Below are positions 7,399 through 15,500 of a stretch of 64,000 bases of DNA, one piece after another. Origin of the DNA: Sulfurisoma sediminicola (GTDB taxonomy: Bacteria; Pseudomonadota; Gammaproteobacteria; Burkholderiales; Rhodocyclaceae); assembly GCF_003865015.1 (NCBI RefSeq), contig NZ_BHVV01000002.1, forward strand, positions 124,001 to 188,000, read 5' to 3'. Position 1 is the first letter of the stretch, and each line of letters opens with the position of its first letter. Made by a program: the position numbers and the translations under genes. Below the pieces are notes generated by a model. It did no database searches. It had not been told where the DNA came from and worked only from the letters and a program-made list of their open reading frames with translations.

Positions 7399-8684
7399 GC
7401 GAGGTGGCCCTCGATCAGGGTGCAGCGCACCCGGCCCTTGAGCTCCTGCCCGAGGAAGGGCGTGTTCTTGCCCTGGCTCTTCAGCGTTTCGCGGCTGATG
7501 CGGGCCGGCGCCTGCGGGTCGAAGACGCAGACGTCGGCGGCCGCGCCTGCCGAAAGCGTGCCGCCGCCGATGCCGAGGATGCGCGCCGGATCAATGGTCA
7601 CCCGAGCCAGCGCGGTGGCCAGCGGCAGCTGCATTTCGGCCGCCCATTTCAGCGTTAGCGGCAGCAGCAGTTCCAGCCCGGTGGCGCCGGGCTCGGCTTC
7701 GTCGAACGGCGTCTGTTTGGCGTCGTCGTCGACGGGGGTGTGGTCGGAACAGAGCGCGTTGATCGCGCCCGAGGCCAGCCCGGCACGCAGCGCATCGCGG
7801 TCGGCCGCTGCGCGCAGCGGCGGGTCGAGGCGGGCATGCGGGTTGAAGAAGCCGATGTCCTGGTCGCACAGGTGCAGGTGATGGACGGCGACGTCGCAGG
7901 TGACATCGATGCCCGTGGCGCGCGCGGCGGCGACCATCTCGATGCCGTCGGCCGAGGAGATGCGGGTCAGGTGCAGGCGTACGCCGGTTTCGCGCGCGAG
8001 GTGCAGGATGGTGGCGAGCGCGATGGTTTCGGCCACCACCGGAATGCCGGCCAGGCCGAGGCGCGCCGAGATTTCGCCGTCGTGGGCGACGCCGTTCTTC
8101 GCCAGGTAGGGGTCCTGCGCCTGCAGCCACACCGAGAAGCCGAAGGTGGCGGCGTATTGCATGGCGCGCATCAGCACCTGGGTGTCGAGCACGGGGGTGT
8201 TGGCTTGGCCGAACGCGATGCAGCCGGCCTCCGCCAGCTCGGCCATCTCGGTCAGGCGCTTGCCTTCGAGATTGATGGTCAGCGCACCGACCGGATAGAC
8301 GTGGGCGAACTCCGGCAGCCGTGCGCGGTGCTTGAGCATTTCGACCAGCCCCGGCTCGTCTAGCGTCGGGTCGGTGTCGGGCGGGCAGGCGAGGCTGGTG
8401 ACGCCGCCTGCCGCCGCTGCCGCCATTTCCGATTCGAGGGTGGCGCGATATTCGAAGCCGGGCTCGCGCAGCCGCGCCGAGAGATCGACCAGGCCGGGGC
8501 AGACGATGCAGCCCGTGGCGTCGATGGTGGCATTGGCTTCGAAGCCGGGAGGCGCGGCGCCGTCCCCGCGGGGATTTCCTCCGGTCACGCCGACTATTTT
8601 GCCCTTGGCGATGAAGACGTCGGCGGCGCGGTCGATGCCGTTGGCGGGGTCGATGACATGGCCGTTCCTGATGTGGATTTTCAT
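7377..8684 (-). CDS. pyrC': Dihydroorotase-like protein, probably the inactive PyrC' (PyrX) partner of ATCase
   Basis: A 435-residue amidohydrolase-fold protein of the class I dihydroorotase family, directly downstream of pyrB. The metal-binding HxH that follows the first strand in active dihydroorotases (DxHxHLREPG) is replaced: here it reads DLSARLREPG, with Ser69 and Arg71 at the His positions. A later CSDHTPVDDD motif remains. This matches the pseudo-dihydroorotase known from Pseudomonas, which has no activity but is needed to assemble the pyrB-encoded aspartate transcarbamoylase. An active PyrC should exist elsewhere in the genome. The stop overlaps the convergent yggU by 22 bases. Confidence 0.85.
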   Translation of the reverse strand: MKIHIRNGHVIDPANGIDRAADVFIAKGKIVGVTGGNPRGDGAAPPGFEANATIDATGCIVCPGLVDLSARLREPGFEYRATLESEMAAAAAGGVTSLACPPDTDPTLDEPGLVEMLKHRARLPEFAHVYPVGALTINLEGKRLTEMAELAEAGCIAFGQANTPVLDTQVLMRAMQYAATFGFSVWLQAQDPYLAKNGVAHDGEISARLGLAGIPVVAETIALATILHLARETGVRLHLTRISSADGIEMVAAARATGIDVTCDVAVHHLHLCDQDIGFFNPHARLDPPLRAAADRDALRAGLASGAINALCSDHTPVDDDAKQTPFDEAEPGATGLELLLPLTLKWAAEMQLPLATALARVTIDPARILGIGGGTLSAGAAADVCVFDPQAPARISRETLKSQGKNTPFLGQELKGRVRCTLIEGHLAYDGAFA

Positions 8685-8686
8685 GG

Positions 8687-9649
8687 TCAGCTCCCCGCCA
8701 GCATCGACATGACGGCCATTCTCACGGCGATGCCGAAGGTGACCTGCGGCAGGATCACCGAATGCGAACCGTCGGCCACGGCCGAGTCGATTTCGATGCC
8801 GCGGTTCATCGGCCCCGGATGCATGACGATGGCGTCGGGCTTGGCCAGCCGCAACTTGTCCGGCGTCAGGCCGTAGTACTTGAAGTATTCCTGCGGGCTG
8901 GGCAGCAGTGCGCCCTGCATGCGCTCGTTCTGCAGCCGTAGCATCATCACCACGTCGACGCCTTTCAGGCCTTCCTTCATGTCCTGGAACACGCGCACGC
9001 CCATGTCGGCGACGCCGCTTGGCAGCAGGGTGCGCGGGGCGATGACGCGGATCTCGGGCACGCCCAATGTGCGCAGGGCATGGATCTGCGAGCGCGCCAC
9101 GCGCGAGTGGAGGACGTCGCCGACCACCGCCACGGTGAGCCGGGTGAAGTCCTTCTTGTAATGGCGGATGGTGTACATGTCGAGCAGGCCCTGCGTCGGA
9201 TGGGCATGGCGGCCATCGCCGGCATTGACGACATGGATGTGTTCGCGCCCGGTGGCGGCGAGATGCTGGGCGATCAGGTAGGGTGCGCCGCTCGAGGCGT
9301 GGCGCACCACGAACATGTCGGCCTGCATGGCGGCGAGGTTGTCGACGGTGTCGAGCAGCGACTCGCCCTTGGAGGCGCTCGATGTGTTGATGTTGAGGTT
9401 GATGACGTCGGCCGAGAGGCGCTTGGCGGCGATCTCGAAGGTGGTGCGGGTGCGCGTCGAGTTCTCGAAGAACAGGTTGAACACGCTCTTGCCGCGCAGC
9501 AGCGGCACCTTCTTCACCTCGCGCTCGGCCACCTCGGCGAAGGGCTCGGCGGTATCGAGGATGCCCTGGAGTATCTCGCGCGACAGGCCCTCGAGGGTGA
9601 TGAGGTGCTGCAGTTCGCCGTGGGCGTTCAGCTGCGGATTGCGGTTCAT
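8687..9649 (-). CDS. pyrB: Aspartate carbamoyltransferase catalytic subunit
   Basis: A 320-residue enzyme joining carbamoyl phosphate and aspartate, the first committed step of pyrimidine synthesis. The carbamoyl-phosphate loop is [13 protein letters not shown]; the signatures [12 protein letters not shown] and MHPGPMNRG are present. Two adjacent ATG codons (9652 and 9649) lie in the ATGATG that contains the pyrR stop; GGAG is properly spaced for the second, so I start at 9649. The gene ends two bases before pyrC' starts. The organisation pyrR-pyrB-pyrC' suggests a dodecameric Pseudomonas-type ATCase complex. Confidence 0.94.
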   Translation of the reverse strand: MNRNPQLNAHGELQHLITLEGLSREILQGILDTAEPFAEVAEREVKKVPLLRGKSVFNLFFENSTRTRTTFEIAAKRLSADVINLNINTSSASKGESLLDTVDNLAAMQADMFVVRHASSGAPYLIAQHLAATGREHIHVVNAGDGRHAHPTQGLLDMYTIRHYKKDFTRLTVAVVGDVLHSRVARSQIHALRTLGVPEIRVIAPRTLLPSGVADMGVRVFQDMKEGLKGVDVVMMLRLQNERMQGALLPSPQEYFKYYGLTPDKLRLAKPDAIVMHPGPMNRGIEIDSAVADGSHSVILPQVTFGIAVRMAVMSMLAGS

Positions 9650-10143
9650 CATTTCTCCGTGATCCGGAAGGAAAGCGTCTCGCCGTCGCGCTCCAGCACC
9701 AGCGTCTGGCTGGCGGGCAGCGCCAGCGTTTGGGGGCACCAGGTGGCGGCGACGGGCAGCTCGCGGCCGCCGCGGTCGACCAGCACGGCGAGATCGACCC
9801 GCGCCGGGCGGCCGTAGTCGAACAGCTCGTTCAACGCGGCGCGGATGGTGCGGCCGGTGTAGAGCACGTCGTCGACGATGACGATGTGCGCGCCCTCGAC
9901 ATCGAAGGGAATGTTCGAGGCCTTGGCGCCCTTGTGCAGGCCGCGCTGGTTGTAGTCGTCGCGGTAGAAGGCGACGTCGATGCTGCCCAGTGGCTGCTGG
10001 ATGGCCAGCTCGCGGTGCAGCCGTTCGGCGATCCAGGCGCCGCCGGTGTGGATGCCGACCAGCGCCGTTTGCGGCGTGATGGACGGGCGCATGGCGGCGG
10101 CCAGTTGCGCGCAGAGCGCGGTGGCGTCAGGCAGTGTGGGCAT
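9649..10143 (-). CDS. pyrR: Bifunctional pyr operon regulator / uracil phosphoribosyltransferase PyrR
   Basis: A 164-residue PRTase-fold protein. The PRPP-binding loop is [17 protein letters not shown]. In Gram-positive bacteria PyrR binds pyr mRNA; in proteobacteria, homologues next to pyrB have been linked to pyr regulation or uracil salvage, and the mechanism here cannot be read from sequence. No attenuator-like structure was noticed upstream of pyrB, where the genes overlap. It overlaps ruvX by 17 bases at its 5' end. Confidence 0.9.
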   Translation of the reverse strand: MPTLPDATALCAQLAAAMRPSITPQTALVGIHTGGAWIAERLHRELAIQQPLGSIDVAFYRDDYNQRGLHKGAKASNIPFDVEGAHIVIVDDVLYTGRTIRAALNELFDYGRPARVDLAVLVDRGGRELPVAATWCPQTLALPASQTLVLERDGETLSFRITEK

Positions 10144-10546
10144 GGTCGAACCAGTCCTGCAGAATGAGGCGGGCGGCCTCGGCGTCGACCCTGGCCTTGG
10201 CGGATTTGTCGCGACCGGGCTTGATCGCGCGCTCGGCCTCGACCGAGGTCAGGCGCTCGTCGACCAGTTCCACCGGCAGGCGGTAGCGGCCTTCGAGCTG
10301 ATGAGCGAAACGGCGGCTGCGCGCCGTCATTTCGTGTTCCGTGCCGTCAAGCGCCAGCGGCAGGCCGACGACGAGGCGCGCCGGCTGCCATTCGCCGATG
10401 AGTTTGCCGATGGCGGCGAAGCGCGCGTCGTTGGCGGGGGATTCGATGGTCGTCAGCGCGCGGGCCTGGCCCAGCAAGCCTTCGCCGATGGCGACGCCGA
10501 TGCGCTCGGTGCCGAAGTCGAATGCCAGCACCGTGCCCTCAGGCAT
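10127..10546 (-). CDS. ruvX: YqgF/RuvX family RNase H-fold protein (Holliday junction resolvase-like, pre-16S rRNA nuclease)
   Basis: A 139-residue protein with the YqgF fold. The N-terminal acidic motif is [15 protein letters not shown], the central motif is [13 protein letters not shown] and the C-terminal motif is [15 protein letters not shown]. coli YqgF acts in 5' maturation of 16S rRNA. It overlaps yqgE upstream by eight bases and pyrR downstream by 17 bases, a conserved yqgE-yqgF-pyr arrangement. Confidence 0.9.
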   Translation of the reverse strand: MPEGTVLAFDFGTERIGVAIGEGLLGQARALTTIESPANDARFAAIGKLIGEWQPARLVVGLPLALDGTEHEMTARSRRFAHQLEGRYRLPVELVDERLTSVEAERAIKPGRDKSAKARVDAEAARLILQDWFDHAHTA

Positions 10547-11120
10547 GGCCCGCGACTTCGGAGAGCGAGGCGAAATCGATACCGAGCAGTTGCATTGCCG
10601 CGGGCAGGCGCTCTTCCGGCGGCACGTCGAACAGAATGCGCGGGTCGGCGGCGACGGTGAGCCAGGCGTTCTGCGACAGTTCCCACTCGATCTGGCCGGC
10701 CGACCAGCCGGCGTAGCCCAGTGTGACCAGCACTTCGCCGGGTTCGCCTGATTCGCTCATCGACTGCAGGATGTCGCGCGAACTGGTCAGCGCGATGTCT
10801 TCAGCGACGCTGATCGTTGATTGCCAGCTGCCGCTCGGGCGGTGCAGCACGAAGCCGCGATCGGTCTGCACCGGTCCACCATAGTAGACCGGCAGCGCCG
10901 CGAAGCCGCGACCACCGGGCTCCAGGCGGATATCGACGCGTTCGAAAAGTGTCCCAAGGTCCATGTCGGTTGGGCGATTGACGACGATGCCAAGGGCGCC
11001 CTCGGCATTGTGTTCGCAGACGTAGGTCAGCGTCCGCGCAAAATTCGGATCGACCATGGCCGGCATGGCGATCAGGAAGTGGTGGGTCAGATTGACGCTG
11101 GTTTCGACGGGCGAACTCAC
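10539..11120 (-). CDS. yqgE: YqgE/AlgH family protein
   Basis: A 193-residue protein of the UPF0301 (YqgE/AlgH) family. Family hallmarks include [37 protein letters not shown] and [15 protein letters not shown]. AlgH was named for an effect on alginate genes in Pseudomonas; its molecular role is unclear. It is the first gene of the yqgE-ruvX-pyrR-pyrB-pyrC' run and diverges from phrB across 41 bases, which must hold the promoters of both. Confidence 0.92.
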   Translation of the reverse strand: MSSPVETSVNLTHHFLIAMPAMVDPNFARTLTYVCEHNAEGALGIVVNRPTDMDLGTLFERVDIRLEPGGRGFAALPVYYGGPVQTDRGFVLHRPSGSWQSTISVAEDIALTSSRDILQSMSESGEPGEVLVTLGYAGWSAGQIEWELSQNAWLTVAADPRILFDVPPEERLPAAMQLLGIDFASLSEVAGHA

Positions 11121-11161
11121 GAATCCATTTTATCCCGTTTCCCATCTGCCACAATTCGACC

Positions 11162-12598
11162 ATGCCCGCCCCCGCTCCCGCCGATTCGGCCGCCCTGGTC
11201 TGGTTCCGTCGCGATCTCCGTTTCGACGATCACGCCGCCCTCCATCACGCCTTGCGCAACCACTCCCGAGTCTTCTGCGCCTTCGTTTTCGATCGGGCGA
11301 TTCTCGACCCGCTGCCGCGCGTCGATCGCCGGGTCGAGTTCATCCTGCGCGCGCTCGGCGAACTCGATGGCGCACTGCGAGAACACGGTGGTGCGCTGAT
11401 CGTCCGCCACGGCTTTGCCGAGGACGAGATACCCCGCCTGGCTGCCGAGCTCGGCGTGACCGCGCTCTACGCCAATCGCGATTACGAGCCGGCGGCCATC
11501 GCACGCGATGCCGCGGTGCGGCGCCGTACCGCCACTGCCGACTTTCTGGATTTCAAGGACCAGGTAGTCTTCGAGCGCGACGAGGTGCTGACTCAGGGCG
11601 GCACCCCATTCTCCGTGTTCACGCCGTACAAGAACGCCTGGCTGAGGAAGCTTGAAGCTGCACACCTGGCGTCGTGGCCGGTCGAGCCGCTGGCTGCCCG
11701 TTTCACAGTGCCGCCATGCGAGTGTCGCCTGCCGACGCTGGCCGAACTCGGTTTCGAGACCACCGACCTTGCCACGCTGCCGCTGCCCGTCGGCATGCGC
11801 GGCGCGCAACAGCTTTTTCGCGACTTCGTCGAGCGCATCGACGACTACGCCGACAGGCGCGACTTCCCCGCGCTCAAGGGGCCGTCCTACCTGTCGGCAC
11901 ACCTTCGTTTCGGTACGATCTCGGTTCGCCAGCTCGCCGGCTACGCTCATGCCCAGGGTGGCCGCGGCGCCGAAACCTGGTTGTCGGAACTGATCTGGCG
12001 CGAGTTCTATCAGATGATCCTCTGGCACCGGCCGCAGGTCGTCGATCACGCCTTCAAACCCGAGTACGACGTCATCGGCTGGGACGATGCACCGGCACTT
12101 TTCGACGCCTGGTGCGAGGGGCGTACCGGCTACCCGCTGGTCGATGCCGCGATGCGCCAGCTCAACCGCACCGGCTACATGCACAACCGCCTGCGCATGG
12201 TGGCCGCATCATTCCTGACCAAGGACCTCGGCATCGACTGGCGGCACGGCGAGCGCTACTTCGCCGAGAAGCTGCTCGACTTCGACCTCGCCGCCAACAA
12301 CGGCGGCTGGCAGTGGGCCGCCTCGACCGGATGCGATGCCCAGCCGTATTTCCGCATCTTCAATCCGGTGACGCAGTCGGAGAAATTCGATCCGGCGGGG
12401 AAGTTCATCCGCCGCTACGTGCCGGAACTGGAGCAGGTGCCGGACAGGTTCATCCACGCTCCCTGGCGCATGACAGCCGCGCAGCAGCAGGAATGCGGGG
12501 CGCTGATCGGCCGCGACTACCCGGCGCCGATCGTCGATCACGCGGCAGCGCGGACGCGGACGCTGGAGCGCTACGGCCGGCTCAGTCAGGCTTCTTGA
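11162..12598 (+). CDS. phrB: Deoxyribodipyrimidine photolyase (class I CPD photolyase)
   Basis: A 478-residue flavoprotein that repairs cyclobutane pyrimidine dimers with blue light. The N-terminal antenna domain begins ALVWFRRDLRFDDH. The FAD-binding domain contains WLSELIWREFYQMIL, GRTGYPLVDAAMRQL, HNRLRMVAASFLTKDL and NNGGWQWAASTGCDAQPYF; the last is the hallmark of CPD photolyases rather than cryptochromes. Its 3' end overlaps the convergent chpA by 17 bases. Confidence 0.93.
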   Translation: MPAPAPADSAALVWFRRDLRFDDHAALHHALRNHSRVFCAFVFDRAILDPLPRVDRRVEFILRALGELDGALREHGGALIVRHGFAEDEIPRLAAELGVTALYANRDYEPAAIARDAAVRRRTATADFLDFKDQVVFERDEVLTQGGTPFSVFTPYKNAWLRKLEAAHLASWPVEPLAARFTVPPCECRLPTLAELGFETTDLATLPLPVGMRGAQQLFRDFVERIDDYADRRDFPALKGPSYLSAHLRFGTISVRQLAGYAHAQGGRGAETWLSELIWREFYQMILWHRPQVVDHAFKPEYDVIGWDDAPALFDAWCEGRTGYPLVDAAMRQLNRTGYMHNRLRMVAASFLTKDLGIDWRHGERYFAEKLLDFDLAANNGGWQWAASTGCDAQPYFRIFNPVTQSEKFDPAGKFIRRYVPELEQVPDRFIHAPWRMTAAQQQECGALIGRDYPAPIVDHAAARTRTLERYGRLSQAS

Positions 12599-15500
12599 CG
12601 TAGCTGCCGATCAGCTTGAGCAGCTCTTCCTCGTCGTAGGGCTTGCCGAGGTAGTGATTGACGCCGATTTCCATCGCGTAGTTGCGATGCTTGTCGGCGA
12701 TGCGCGACGTGATCATTATGATCGGGATGCCACGCGTACGGGCATCGGCGCGGACGTTGCGGGTGAGGTCGAAGCCGTCCATGCGCGGCATCTCGATGTC
12801 GACCAGCATGACATCCGGAATGACCTCGCCCAGCTGTTCGAGGGCATCGACGCCGTCCTTGGCGGTGACGACGTGGTAGCCCTCGCGCGCCAGCAGGCGG
12901 CCGGTGATCTTGCGCACGGTGAGCGAATCGTCGACCACCATGACCGTCGGCGTCGCCGCGACCGCGGCCTCCTCGCTGATGCGCTGGACGGTGGTCTCCG
13001 TCAGCGCCATCGGCGCGGCTTCGCGGCTGGCCAGCGCGATCGGGTTGATGATCAGCGCCACCTCGCCGTCGGCGAGCACGGTGGCGCCGGCGATGCCGAC
13101 CACCCGCGCCAGCTGCGGCCCGATGTTCTTGACGACCACTTCCTCGTTGCCGAGGAGGCCGTCGACCTCGAGCGCGATGCGTTGCGAGCCGCCCTTGAGC
13201 AGCATCAGCCAGTGGCGGCGCGCCGGCTGCGGGTGGGCGCCGGGATCGCCGAGCAGACGCCCGACGTAATGCCAGGGGTAGTGGTTACCGAGCCAGTCGG
13301 TGCCTCGCCGCTCGCGGATGGTGGCGATCGCCTCGGGCTTCATCTCGCTGACCTGCTCGACCATGGCCGACGGGATCGCGAAGAGATGGCCGCCGGCGCG
13401 GATCAGCACGGCCTGGGCCACGGCCAGGGTCAGCGGCAGGTAGATGCGGAAGCGCGCGCCCTTGCCGGCTTCGGAGGCGATTTCGATGCGGCCGCCGAGA
13501 TTGGCGGTCTCGTTCTTGACCACGTCCATGCCGACGCCGCGGCCGGAGACCTCGGTCACCTCGGCGGCAGTGGAGAAGCCGGGCTGGAAGATCATGCCCA
13601 TAATGCGGGCGTCGTCGACCTCCTCGTCGGCGCCGAGCAGGCCGCGCTCGATCGCCTTGGCGCGGATGCGGACGAGGTCGAGGCCGGCACCGTCGTCACT
13701 CATCTCGATCAGCACTTCGTTGCCGGCCTGGGCCAGCGTCAGCTGGATCTCGCCGATCTCGGGCTTGCCCGCGGTGGCTCGTCGTTCGCGGTTCTCGAGT
13801 CCATGGGACACGGCATTGCGCAGCAGATGCTCGATCGGGCCGATCATCGCTTCCAGCACCGAGCGGTCGAGTTCGGTCTGGCCGCCGCGGATGTCGAGGT
13901 TGGCGCGCTTGTCGAGTTCCTTGGCGGTCTGGCGGACGACGCGGTAGAGGCGATCGGCCACCGAACTGAACGGCACCATGCGCACGCTCATCAGTGCCTG
14001 CGACAGCTCGCGGTTGAGGCGCGACTGCGCCACCAGCGCGGCATCGGCGTGGTCGAGGTTGCGCAGCAGGTTGTGCTGCACCGTGGATACGTCGTTGACG
14101 CTCTCGGCCATCATCCGCGTCAGTTCCTGGAAGCGGGTGAAGCGGTCGAATTCGAGTGGGTCGAAATTGGCGTCGTGGGCCTGGGCCTCGGCGAGCTGCG
14201 ACTGCATCTGCGACTCGGCCTGGATCTCGATTTCGCGCAGTTGGTTGCGCAGGCGGATCACGTTCTCGGTCAGGTCGAGCAGCGCAGCCTTGAGCGTGCG
14301 CATCTCGCCCTCGATGCGGGCCCGCGCGATGGCCATTTCGCCCGCCTCGTTGACCAGCTTGTCGACGAGATCGGCGCGCACCCGCAGGCTGCGCTTGGCC
14401 GCGGCTTCTTCGGCCGCCGCCGCGATTTCTGCCCGCGTCGCGGCGGCTGCAGCGGCCGGTACCGGCGCCGCCGCCCGGGCCGCGGCTTCGGCGGCGGCTT
14501 CCTCCGGGGTGACCGCATCGACGTCGCCGAAGCGGCGCAGCTTGTCGATCAGCATCGCGCTGCGGTCGTAGGTGGCTTCGACCTCGTCGAGGAAGGCGGG
14601 GGTGATGTCGGAAGAGGCCTCGATGCGCGTCTCGAGGCCATGCACGATTTCGCCGATGCTCATCGCGCCCGCCATGCGTGCGCTGCCCTTCAGGGTATGC
14701 AGCAGGCGGCGCAACTGGTTGGAAATCTCGATGTCGGTCGGCTGCTCGCGCCAGTTGCGCAGCTCGGTGCCGATCTCGCGCATCAGATCCTGCGATTCCT
14801 CGAGGAAGAAGGGCAGCAGCTGCGGGTCGAGGTCGTCATGCAGCCGCGACTGGCGGCGTTCCAGGGCTTCTTCCTCGGTGATCGCATGTTCGGCTGCCAG
14901 CGCGGCAGGGATAGCCTCGCCCGCTGGCATGAGCAGGGCCTCCGCCGGCACTGCGGCGCTTGGCGCGGTAGCTTCGGCGATGGCCGTCGGCTCGATAACT
15001 GGCAGTTCGAACGACGGCAGTTCGAGCGACGGCAGTTCGAGCGACGGCAGTTCGAATACCGGAACCTCTTCCCCTGCCGGTGCCACCGGCTCTGCTTCCG
15101 GTACGTGAGGCATCAGGCGGTCGAGTTCCGCGGCGAGGCCCGTTTCCGGCGCCGGCAGCCGCAATTCGGCGATGGCGCCGACCATGCCCTCGAGCGCGCC
15201 GACGGCGCGCGCCAGCAGCATGCGCTGGGGCTCGTCGGGAGGCAAATCGGCATCGAGCAGGCGTTCGAAGGCAAGTTCCAGCGCGTGGGCCACGCCTTGC
15301 ACCGCCGGCAGGCCGGTGGTCGCGGATATGCCGCCGAGCGTGTGAGCGACGCGCAGCAGGTCCCGGTCGATCCCGCGGGCGCCTTCCAAGCCGGTCTGCA
15401 GGGCAGCGACGTGGCCGCGAGCCTCGGCGACGTAGAGATCGTAGAGCGCCCGCGCGATCTCGCACTCGCCGACCATGACCGTTTCGACCGCCGGTGGCTC

